A stretch of 8,428 nt of DNA from positions 1-8,428 of the forward strand of contig JAFPYE010000057.1 of assembly GCA_017412325.1 (NCBI GenBank), written 5' to 3'. Both the position numbers and the translations under genes were made by a program. This stretch comes from Kiritimatiellia bacterium. GTDB lineage: Bacteria; Verrucomicrobiota; Kiritimatiellia; RFP12; UBA1067. The stretch's first letter is position 1. The number at the start of each line of letters is the position of its first letter. Under the pieces are notes generated by a model that did no database searches, was not told where the DNA came from, and was given only the letters and a program-made list of their open reading frames with translations. Positions 1-5,692 of the stretch are shown here, in pieces.

Positions 1-450
1 ATGGGCTTCCACTGCGGCAACACCTGCATGAGCTGCCTCAAGAAGCCGTCGATGAAGTACCAGCTCATCATGAACCGCGGTCTCGAGGGCGGCGGCAAGC
101 CCGTCATCTCGCGCGGCACGATGGAAGGCCAGCTCAAGCCGGGCGCGGCGACGATGTTCCGCCTCCAGTCGAACAGCGACTCGAAGCTCGTCTCCTACAT
201 CGCGGAGGGTTCGTTCCTCGACGTGGATCCGTGCTCCTTCGGCTCGCTCGGCGTCGCCGCGATCCCGGGCTTCGCGCGGTTCTATCGCCACGTCCTCATC
301 CAGAAGCGCTTCCCGCACCACGGCGCCTACGGCTTCGACCATGCGGGCAAGGCGCTGTTCGAGGCGCTGAAGCTCCTGGGCGTCGACGACATCAACACGC
401 CCAAGCCCGCGGGCGAGCTCTATCCGGGCGAGAATCCCTTCGCCGTCTGA
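1..450 (+). CDS. L-fucose isomerase-family protein (L-fucose/L-arabinose isomerase), C-terminal part, 5' end outside window
   Basis: This is the last 149 residues of a ketol isomerase that interconverts an aldose and its 2-ketose (L-fucose/L-fuculose, or D- or L-arabinose/ribulose) using a divalent metal. The match is to the C-terminal domain of FucI, an enzyme of about 590 residues. Recognisable family stretches are SRGTMEGQLKPG (38-49), FRLQS (53-57), FGSLGVAAIPGFARFYRHVL (80-99) and FPHHGAYGF (104-112). One of the two histidines at 106-107 is likely the metal-binding histidine of the family. The ATG at base 1 is an internal methionine, because the catalytic acidic residues and the N-terminal domains would lie upstream; the gene is cut by the window edge, not truncated. 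Three cysteines (5, 9, 12) cluster at the visible start. It heads the visible pentose operon, 25 bases before the xylulokinase. The AraD further down makes L-arabinose a plausible substrate, with this protein replacing AraA; that is inference. The family is fairly certain, the substrate is not. Confidence 0.85.
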   Translation: MGFHCGNTCMSCLKKPSMKYQLIMNRGLEGGGKPVISRGTMEGQLKPGAATMFRLQSNSDSKLVSYIAEGSFLDVDPCSFGSLGVAAIPGFARFYRHVLIQKRFPHHGAYGFDHAGKALFEALKLLGVDDINTPKPAGELYPGENPFAV

Positions 451-475
451 CGGCGAAACCTGCGGAGACGGTCCG

Positions 476-1885
476 ATGCTGACTCTTGGAATCGATTCAA
501 GCACACAGAGCGTCAAGGCGCTCGTCTACAATGTCGAAGACAAGTCGGTCGTCACGACCGTCTCCGTCAACTTCGGGAAAGACCTTCCGGCGTTCGGCTG
601 CCCGGACGGTTTCCTGCCGAACGCGGATCCCCTCGTCCGGCAGGCGGATCCGCGCCTGTGGGTGGCGGCGCTCGACAAGGTCCTTCAGAAGCTCGCGGAC
701 GCGTTCGACACGTCGAAGATCGACGCCATCGGCGGGGACGGCCAGCAGCACGGCAGCGTGTATCTCGGCGAGGGATGGACTGCCGCGCTCGCCGCACTTG
801 CCGACGGCTCCGACGATCGGACGCTTGTCGAACGGCTCGACGGCGCGTTTTCGCGGCCCGTCGCCCCGATCTGGATGGACTCCTCGACGCACGCCGAGGT
901 CGCCGCGCTCGATGCGCGATTCGGCGAGGCGCTGCGCCTGCGCACCGGCTCGCCCGCAATCGAGCGGTTTACCGGCCCCCAGATCATGAAGTTCGCGAAA
1001 GACGACCCGGCCGCGTATGATGCGACGAAGCGCATCCATCTGGTGAGCTCCTTCCTCTGCTCCATCCTCGCCGGCGCCGACGCGCCTGTCGACACGGGCG
1101 ACGGCGCGGGAATGAACCTTCTCGATCTCGGGAAGGGCGCGTGGGACCGCGAGATCTGCGACTTTGTCGCGCCGGGTCTTGTGGAGAAACTGCCGCGCGT
1201 CCATGACGGCAGCTGCGCGCTGCGGCTGGCGGGGTATTTTGCCAAGTACGGGCTGCGGCCCGGCATCCCGATCGCGCCGTTCACCGGCGACAACCCCGCG
1301 TCGCTCGTCGGGACGGGCGCGGACAAGCCGGGCGTTGCCGTGATCTCGCTCGGGACGAGCGACACGTTCTTCGCCGCGCTGCCCGAATTCAGGACCGATC
1401 CCGACGGATGCGGGCACGTCTTCGGGAATCCCTCCGGCGGCTTTATGTCGCTCGCCTGCTTCAAGAACGGCTCGCTGGCCCGCGAGAAGGTGCGCGCCAC
1501 GGTCGGCTGCGACTACCGCTTCTTTGACGAAACGGCGTTTGAGCTTGCCGCCGGGTTCCAGGGAAGGGCGTTTCCGTATTTCGAGGAGGAGATCACGCCG
1601 AAGCACGCGGCGACGGGCATCGCGGCCGATTTCAGCTGGGACGCGGCGTCGGACGCCGAGAAGGTCGTGGCCGTCGTGCGCGGGCAGGTGCTCAACATGT
1701 TCGAGCGCACGCGCTGGATCGGGTCGTTCGACACGATCCGCGTGACAGGCGGCGCGAGCCGCTCGAAGGGCATCCGCAGCACGATTGCCGCGGTCTTCGG
1801 CGCGAAGGTCGAGACGCTCGACGTCCCGGATTCCGCGGCGCTGGGCGGCGCGATCCTCGCCTCTCGGCTTGCGGTCGGGGCATGA
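476..1885 (+). CDS. xylB: Xylulokinase, eukaryotic XYLB-like FGGY kinase
   Basis: An ATP-dependent cytosolic sugar kinase of 469 residues, predicted to make D-xylulose 5-phosphate from D-xylulose. It has the FGGY fold: N-terminal phosphate loop GIDSSTQSVKALV (5-17), sugar-site segment GDGQQHGSVYL (87-97), PIWMDSST (131-138), ERFTGPQI (163-170), the catalytic-base motif FTGDNPASLVGTG (269-281, Asp272), the nucleotide-site segment SLGTSDTFFA (291-300), CFKNGSLAREK (328-338) and TGGASRSKGI (424-433). From memory, QQHGS, WMDSST, FTGDNPASL, SLGTSDT and CFKNGSL-REK are also features of human XYLB and differ from E. coli XylB (which has GQMHG at the sugar site). I therefore place it in the XYLB-type branch. 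The ATG at 476 is supported by GGAG at 464-467, eight bases upstream. It follows the isomerase by 25 bases and precedes a second FGGY kinase by 28. No xylose isomerase is visible, so where its substrate comes from is open. Confidence 0.88.
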   Translation: MLTLGIDSSTQSVKALVYNVEDKSVVTTVSVNFGKDLPAFGCPDGFLPNADPLVRQADPRLWVAALDKVLQKLADAFDTSKIDAIGGDGQQHGSVYLGEGWTAALAALADGSDDRTLVERLDGAFSRPVAPIWMDSSTHAEVAALDARFGEALRLRTGSPAIERFTGPQIMKFAKDDPAAYDATKRIHLVSSFLCSILAGADAPVDTGDGAGMNLLDLGKGAWDREICDFVAPGLVEKLPRVHDGSCALRLAGYFAKYGLRPGIPIAPFTGDNPASLVGTGADKPGVAVISLGTSDTFFAALPEFRTDPDGCGHVFGNPSGGFMSLACFKNGSLAREKVRATVGCDYRFFDETAFELAAGFQGRAFPYFEEEITPKHAATGIAADFSWDAASDAEKVVAVVRGQVLNMFERTRWIGSFDTIRVTGGASRSKGIRSTIAAVFGAKVETLDVPDSAALGGAILASRLAVGA

Positions 1886-1900
1886 ATTTCAGGACAGGCA

Positions 1901-1906
1901 GGAGAG
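1901..1906 (+). promoter_or_regulatory. Ribosome binding site for the second FGGY kinase
   Basis: GGAGAG ends seven bases before the ATG at 1914. It decides the start. The same frame stays open back to 1785, but that upstream part overlaps the end of the xylulokinase gene and encodes an arginine/serine-rich shadow sequence with no FGGY similarity. The kinase fold begins only after 1914. Confidence 0.75.
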
Positions 1907-1913
1907 AACAGGC

Positions 1914-3458
1914 ATGAAAGACTTTATCGAAGCGGGCAAGGCCGTGATGGGCATCGAGTTCGGCTCGACGCGCATCAAGGCGGTGCTGGTCGACGACGGC
2001 TTCCAGGTGATCGCGCAGGGCGCGCACGACTGGGAGAACAAGCTCGTGGACGGCGTCTGGAGCTATTCGCTCGAGGACATCGAATCGGGCGTGCGCGACG
2101 CCTACGCGAAGTGCGTGGCCGACGCGGCGGCGAAGTACGGCGCGCGTCTCACGAAGCTGGCCGCGCTCGGCGTGTCGGGCATGATGCACGGCTACCTTCC
2201 GTTTGACGAGGGGGGGAATCTGCTCGTGCCGTTCCGCACGTGGCGCAACGTCATGACGGCCGAGGCGGCGGCGGAGCTGTCGTCGCTCTTCAGGTTCAAC
2301 ATTCCGCAGCGGTGGAGCATCGCGCACTACTACCAGGCGATCTTGAAGAACGAGCCGCACGTCGCGTCCGTGCGCTGGCTCACGACGCTCGCGGGCTATG
2401 TCCACTACCGGCTCACGGGCGAGAACGTCATGGGCGTCGGCGAGGCGAGCGGCATGTTCCCGATCGACCCGGCGACCGGCGACTACAACGCGCGGATGCT
2501 CGCGGCGTTCGACGCGAAAGTCGGCGGCTCGCTCAAGGAGAAGCTTCCCCGGGTGCTCAAGGCCGGTGAGAAGGCCGGTGTCCTCACCGCGCGCGGCGCG
2601 CAGTGGCTCGACCCGACGGGCGCGCTCCAGCCGGGTGCCGTGATGGCGCCGCCGGAGGGCGACGCGGGCACGGGCATGGTCGCCACCAACGCGGTCGCGC
2701 CAAAGACGGGCAACGTCTCGGCGGGCACCTCGATTTTCGCGATGATCGTCCTCGAGCAGGCGATGAAGGGCTACTACCCGGAAATCGACGTCGTGACGAC
2801 GCCGTGCGGCGACGAGGTCGCGATGGTGCACTGCAACAACTGCACGAACGAGATCAACGCGTGGGCCGAGCTTTTCAAGGGCGTGTTCACCCAGAAGGAG
2901 GGCGGCCCCAACATCTATGCCACGCTCTTCAACGCGTCGCTGAAGGGCGACGCGGACTGTGGCGGCGTGGTGGTCGTGCCGTTCCTCTCGGGCGAGCCGG
3001 TGACGGGCGTCGCGGACGCGATGTTGAAGGTCGTGCGCCAGCCCGACGCGACGTTCTCGCTCGCGAACTTCATGCGCGCGCAGATCTACTCGGCGTTTGT
3101 CTCGCTCAAGATCGGCATGGACATCCTGTCGCGCGAGAACGTCACGATCGATTCGCTGATGGGGCACGGCGGCATCTTCAAGGACAGGGGGATCGCCCAG
3201 CAGTACCTTGCCGACGCGCTCAAGACGTCGATCACGTGCCTGTCGACGGCGAGCGAAGGCGGACCGTGGGGAATGGCCGTCCTTGCCGCCTACGCGAAGC
3301 GCAGGTCCGACGGCGCGGAGTCGCGCAGCCTCGGGGACTTCCTTTCCGGCGCGGTGTTCAAGGACGCCGCGCGCGAAACCCTCGCCCCGACGGCAGACGG
3401 AATGGCCGGCTTCGACCGCTATGTCGCGAACTTCAAGGCCGCAATTGGCAAGAACTGA
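1914..3458 (+). CDS. FGGY-family carbohydrate kinase, probable L-ribulokinase (AraB-like)
   Basis: A 514-residue kinase of the FGGY family, predicted to phosphorylate a ketopentose at C5 with ATP. Motifs: N-terminal phosphate loop GIEFGSTRIKAVLVDD (13-28), sugar-side segment GVSGMMHGYLPFD (86-98) followed by TWRN (109-112), RWSIAHYYQAIL (133-144), catalytic-base segment PPEGDAGTGMVATNA (246-260, Asp250), nucleotide segment NVSAGTSIF (267-275), GHGGIFKDRGIAQQ (417-430) and EGGPWGMAVLAAY (448-460). It is clearly a different subfamily from the XYLB-type kinase just upstream and resembles kinases I associate with Bacteroides-type arabinose loci. Its stop lies 15 bases before the araD start. AraD needs L-ribulose 5-phosphate, so this is the likeliest kinase to supply it; the substrate is inferred from position, not from a diagnostic residue. 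Other possibilities are a kinase for L-xylulose, L-fuculose or D-ribulose. Confidence 0.85.
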   Translation: MKDFIEAGKAVMGIEFGSTRIKAVLVDDGFQVIAQGAHDWENKLVDGVWSYSLEDIESGVRDAYAKCVADAAAKYGARLTKLAALGVSGMMHGYLPFDEGGNLLVPFRTWRNVMTAEAAAELSSLFRFNIPQRWSIAHYYQAILKNEPHVASVRWLTTLAGYVHYRLTGENVMGVGEASGMFPIDPATGDYNARMLAAFDAKVGGSLKEKLPRVLKAGEKAGVLTARGAQWLDPTGALQPGAVMAPPEGDAGTGMVATNAVAPKTGNVSAGTSIFAMIVLEQAMKGYYPEIDVVTTPCGDEVAMVHCNNCTNEINAWAELFKGVFTQKEGGPNIYATLFNASLKGDADCGGVVVVPFLSGEPVTGVADAMLKVVRQPDATFSLANFMRAQIYSAFVSLKIGMDILSRENVTIDSLMGHGGIFKDRGIAQQYLADALKTSITCLSTASEGGPWGMAVLAAYAKRRSDGAESRSLGDFLSGAVFKDAARETLAPTADGMAGFDRYVANFKAAIGKN

Positions 3459-3473
3459 CGGGGGAGGCGCTTC

Positions 3474-4175
3474 ATGCTTGAACAGTTGAAGAAAGACGTT
3501 TTCAAGGCCAACCAGCGGCTTGTCTCGTCGGGGCTTGTGGTCCTCACGTGGGGCAACGCCTCGGGGTTCGATCCCGAGCAGAAGCTCATGGTCATCAAGC
3601 CGAGCGGCGTCGACTACGACAAGATGACGGCCGACGACATGGTGGTCGTCGACCTGGACGGAAACGTCGTCGAGGGGAAGCTCCGCCCGTCGAGCGACAC
3701 GGCGACGCACCTCGAGTTCTACAGGAACTTCGCGGGCGTGAAGGGCGCGGTCCACACGCATTCCGTCGAGGCGACGGCGTGGGCGCAGGCCGGCCGCGCG
3801 ATTCCGTGCTACGGGACGACGCACGCCGACACCTTCCACGGCCCCGTGCCGGTGACGCGCGTCCTCACGGAGGCGGAAGTCGACGAAGCGTACGAGCTGA
3901 ACACGGGGCGCGTGATCGTCGAGCGCTTTCGCGACCTCGAGCCGCTGGCCGTTCCCGGCGTCCTTGTCGCCGGCCATGCGCCGTTCACCTGGGGCAAGGA
4001 TCCGCAGGACGCGGTCGACCACGCGATCGCGCTCGAGGCGATCGCCAAGATGGCGCGGCTGACGGAGGCGATCCACGCGGCGCAGCCAGCGCCGGGGCTC
4101 GTTCCCTACGTCGGCGAGAAGCACTACCAGCGCAAGCACGGCAAAAACGCCTACTACGGCCAGGGCGGCTTGTGA
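3474..4175 (+). CDS. araD: L-ribulose-5-phosphate 4-epimerase AraD
   Basis: A 233-residue class II aldolase/epimerase-fold enzyme. It converts L-ribulose 5-phosphate to D-xylulose 5-phosphate by zinc-dependent retro-aldol cleavage and re-addition. It matches E. coli AraD (231 residues) along its whole length: LTWGNASGFD (24-33), IKPSGVDYDKMTADDMVVVD (41-60), RPSSDTATHLEFY (71-83), VHTHS (93-97), YGTTHADTFHG (113-123), PGVLVAGHAPFTWGK (161-175) and KHYQRKHGKNAYYGQ (216-230). By alignment to E. coli, zinc ligands are His94, His96 and His168, with Asp75 nearby. The catalytic acid/base pair would be Asp119 and Tyr228. Family relatives are L-fuculose- and rhamnulose-phosphate aldolases, but the length, the Asp119/Tyr228 pair and the AYYGQ tail favour the epimerase. 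A strong GGGGGAGG (3460-3467) precedes the ATG. Last of the four tightly packed genes; 89 bases then separate it from the transporter. Confidence 0.95.
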   Translation: MLEQLKKDVFKANQRLVSSGLVVLTWGNASGFDPEQKLMVIKPSGVDYDKMTADDMVVVDLDGNVVEGKLRPSSDTATHLEFYRNFAGVKGAVHTHSVEATAWAQAGRAIPCYGTTHADTFHGPVPVTRVLTEAEVDEAYELNTGRVIVERFRDLEPLAVPGVLVAGHAPFTWGKDPQDAVDHAIALEAIAKMARLTEAIHAAQPAPGLVPYVGEKHYQRKHGKNAYYGQGGL

Positions 4176-4177
4176 CG

Positions 4178-4201
4178 GTCGCCCGCCGGACGCGCGGCGA
4201 C
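4178..4201 (+). other. GC-rich stem-loop just after araD, possible weak terminator or attenuator
   Basis: GTCGCC (4178-4183) pairs with GGCGAC (4196-4201). CGC (4184-4186) can pair with GCG (4192-4194) if C4195 bulges, leaving a five-base loop. No run of T follows, so it is not a convincing intrinsic terminator. It could lower read-through from araD into the transporter or protect the upstream mRNA end. Chance pairing is quite possible in such GC-rich DNA. Confidence 0.3.
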
Positions 4202-4203
4202 GA

Positions 4204-4232
4204 TTGACGGCAGGGTGAATTTGTGGTAAAAT
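4204..4232 (+). promoter_or_regulatory. Predicted sigma70-type promoter of the sugar transporter, with extended -10
   Basis: TTGACG (4204-4209) is a five-of-six match to the -35 consensus. A 17-base spacer leads to TAAAAT (4227-4232), a five-of-six match to the -10. The bases TGG directly before the -10 (4224-4226) form an extended -10 element. Transcription would begin near 4239, leaving a short leader that contains the ribosome binding site at 4251-4256. It stands out as an AT-rich island in GC-rich DNA. It implies that the transporter can be transcribed apart from the four enzyme genes upstream. Confidence 0.72.
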
Positions 4233-4248
4233 TTTACTTCAAATTCAC
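4215..4248. promoter_or_regulatory. 34-bp near-perfect palindrome overlapping the -10 and start site: candidate operator
   Basis: GTGAATTTG (4215-4223) is the exact reverse complement of CAAATTCAC (4240-4248). The centre GTAAAATTTTAC (4226-4237) is itself a perfect palindrome. Only the two-base steps TG (4224-4225) and TT (4238-4239) break the symmetry, and the TG is just what makes the extended -10. The palindrome covers roughly -24 to +10 of the predicted promoter, where a bound repressor would exclude RNA polymerase. A dimeric or tetrameric sugar-responsive repressor is the natural reading, but no regulator gene is in the window and I do not recognise the motif as belonging to a named factor. 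Confidence 0.65.
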
Positions 4249-4250
4249 TA

Positions 4251-4256
4251 AAGGAG
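4251..4256 (+). promoter_or_regulatory. Ribosome binding site of the transporter gene
   Basis: AAGGAG, extended to AAAGGAGTT at 4250-4258, lies eight bases before the ATG at 4265. It decides the start. An in-frame GTG at 4223 sits inside the palindrome and upstream of the predicted transcription start, so transcripts from that promoter could not use it. Confidence 0.8.
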
Positions 4257-4264
4257 TTACTTCT

Positions 4265-5611
4265 ATGACTACTTCGCTGTCGGAAAAGAAGGCGCAGGGC
4301 ACCAATTGGGTGGCCGTTGTCACGATGATGTTCATCTACGGCATGATTTCGTTCGTCACGAATCTTGCCGCGCCGATGGGGAACGTGTGGAAGTACCAGC
4401 CCGGCATCGAGGGCTCGAACATGCTCGGCATGATGGGCAACATGATGAACTTCCTGGCCTACCTCTTCATGGGCATTCCGGCGGGCAAGATGCTGGCCAA
4501 GAAGGGCTACAAGTTCACGGCCATGGCCGGTATCGCCACGGGCTTCATCGGCGTGGCGATCCAGTTCCTGTCCGGCAAGGTCCCCGGCTCCGAGACGTCG
4601 ATGGTCGGCCCGTTCTGCGTCTACCTCTTCGGCGCCTTCGTCTGCGGTTTCTCCGTCTGCATGCTGAACATGGTGGTGAACCCCATGCTCAACCTGCTGG
4701 GTGGCGGCGGCACCCGCGGCAACCAGCTGAATCTCATCGGCACGACGTTCAATTCGGTCGCGGGCACGGCCACGCCCATGCTCGTCGGCGCCTTGATTGG
4801 GCAGGTCACCGCGTCCACCAAGGTCGCAGACGTCAACCTCGTCATGTACATCGCGATGGCCGTCTTCGCCGCGGCGTTTGTCGCCCTGGCGTTCATCCCG
4901 ATCACCAACCCCGACCAGGGCAGCACGACCGAGGACGTTCCCGTTCTCGCGCCTCTCAAGTTCCGCCACTGCCTGCTGGGCGTCATCGCGATCTTCATGT
5001 ACGTCGGCATCGAGATCGGCATCCCCGCCACGATGAACCTCTGGCTCGCCGACAAGTCGGGCCCGCTCATGACCTCCGGCATTGACGACGTCGTCAAGAA
5101 CGCCGCGGGCATCGCCGGCATGGTCGCCGGTACCTACTGGTTCCTCATGCTCATCGGCCGCACGGTCGGCGCGTTCATCGGCGGCAAGATCTCGTCGCGC
5201 ATCCTCATGACCTTCACGACCGCGACGGCGATCCTCCTCATTCTCGTCGGCACCCAGACGACCGGCGTCGCCGCCAAGATGCCCGTGTTCACCGGCAGCG
5301 GCTTCCAGATGGTCCAGGTCCCGCTGACGGCGCTTCTCTTCGCGCTCTGCGGCCTGATGACCTCGATCATGTGGCCCTCCACCTTCAACCTCGCGACCGA
5401 GAAGCTCGGCAAGTACACGGCCGCGGCTTCGGGCCTCTTCATGGTCATGGTCGTGGGCGGCGGCGTGCTTCCGCTCGTCCAGAACTTCATCGCCGACAAG
5501 GCGGGCTACATGGTCTCCTATGCGGTGCCTGTCCTCGCGCTCGCCTACATGTTCGTCTACTCGGCGTTCCTTTCCAAGCCGCCGAAGAACATCGACGAAC
5601 TGGTCAAGTAA
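4265..5611 (+). CDS. MFS sugar transporter, FucP/GluP (fucose:H+ symporter) family
   Basis: A 448-residue inner-membrane protein with about twelve hydrophobic segments (roughly 15-36, 53-75, 84-103, 115-145, 155-180, 193-214, 233-255, 284-306, 313-331, 351-375, 385-405, 415-435) in the two six-helix halves of the major facilitator superfamily. The loop between halves (about 215-232) is acidic and short. Features pointing to the fucose/glucose-galactose:H+ symporter branch are the helix 4 segment with NMVVNPMLNLLGGGG (135-149), GNQLNLIGTTFNSVAG (152-167) and the helix 7 segment YVGIEIGIPATMN (246-258). The context indicates uptake of the pentose (or fucose) handled by the enzymes upstream. It has its own promoter and palindromic site, so it is probably the most tightly controlled step. 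Long reverse-strand frames across this gene are GC-composition shadows. Which sugar it carries cannot be read from the sequence. Confidence 0.88.
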   Translation: MTTSLSEKKAQGTNWVAVVTMMFIYGMISFVTNLAAPMGNVWKYQPGIEGSNMLGMMGNMMNFLAYLFMGIPAGKMLAKKGYKFTAMAGIATGFIGVAIQFLSGKVPGSETSMVGPFCVYLFGAFVCGFSVCMLNMVVNPMLNLLGGGGTRGNQLNLIGTTFNSVAGTATPMLVGALIGQVTASTKVADVNLVMYIAMAVFAAAFVALAFIPITNPDQGSTTEDVPVLAPLKFRHCLLGVIAIFMYVGIEIGIPATMNLWLADKSGPLMTSGIDDVVKNAAGIAGMVAGTYWFLMLIGRTVGAFIGGKISSRILMTFTTATAILLILVGTQTTGVAAKMPVFTGSGFQMVQVPLTALLFALCGLMTSIMWPSTFNLATEKLGKYTAAASGLFMVMVVGGGVLPLVQNFIADKAGYMVSYAVPVLALAYMFVYSAFLSKPPKNIDELVK

Positions 5612-5618
5612 AGACCAG

Positions 5619-5646
5619 AAAACGTGGGGCCTTGGCCCCACGTTTT
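5619..5646. terminator. Perfect inverted repeat A, Rho-independent terminator (mainly for the minus strand)
   Basis: AAAACGTGGGGCC (5619-5631) and GGCCCCACGTTTT (5634-5646) are exact reverse complements around TT, giving a stem of about 12 base pairs with a four-base loop. Read on the minus strand, the stem ends in TTTT followed by a T-rich stretch. That makes it a good terminator for the hydrogenase operon. Read on the plus strand it begins eight bases after the transporter stop, with its T run inside the stem. It lies between convergent genes, where a bidirectional terminator is expected. Confidence 0.8.
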
Positions 5647-5657
5647 CCGTTCTCAAG

Positions 5658-5687
5658 AAGACGTGGGGCTTCAGCCCCGCGTCTTTT
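5658..5687. terminator. Inverted repeat B, Rho-independent terminator (mainly for the plus strand)
   Basis: AAGACGTGGGGCT (5658-5670) pairs with AGCCCCGCGTCTT (5673-5685) around a TC centre. The only departure from perfect symmetry is T5664 facing G5679. In plus-strand RNA this is a stable U-G pair; on the minus strand it is an A-C mismatch. TTTT (5684-5687) and a further T-rich stretch follow, so it suits termination of the transporter transcript. It is almost the same sequence as inverted repeat A, 39 bases away centre to centre. Confidence 0.78.
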
Positions 5688-5692
5688 CGTCT

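Larger units (their letters stand above)
5619..5687. repeat. Tandem pair of near-identical palindromic repeats (REP-like)
   Basis: Both hairpins share the core ACGTGGGGC and its complement, with A/G-rich outer flanks, and each is 28 bases long. Two independent terminators would share a stem-loop shape, but they need not share sequence. The likeness therefore suggests two copies of one repeat unit. The 81 bases between the two stop codons (5612-5692) hold nothing else I can recognise. Confidence 0.55.

Noticed and set aside
1..3. ATG at base 1 as a true start of a short 149-residue protein
   Set aside because: The sequence begins in the middle of the isomerase C-terminal region and no upstream bases are visible. 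A gene cut by the window edge is the simpler explanation.
1692..4139. 815-codon open frame on the minus strand
   Set aside because: It lies opposite three clearly recognised plus-strand genes (xylulokinase, FGGY kinase, araD). The product is rich in Arg, Ala, His and Asp with no domain, the usual sign of an antisense shadow in GC-rich DNA.
4226..4237. A second, minus-strand promoter using the symmetric TAAAAT
   Set aside because: The only suitably spaced -35 on the minus strand would be TAACTC, a poor match. It would also transcribe antisense to the araD end with no gene to express.
4223..4264. Upstream GTG start giving the transporter 14 more residues
   Set aside because: The GTG lies inside the promoter palindrome, upstream of the predicted transcription start, and lacks its own ribosome binding site. 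The ATG at 4265 has a strong one.
4154..5656. 500-codon minus-strand frame opposite the transporter
   Set aside because: The product is an extremely charged Glu/Asp/His/Arg repeat-like sequence produced by reading hydrophobic codons backwards. It also runs through the promoter palindrome and hairpin A.
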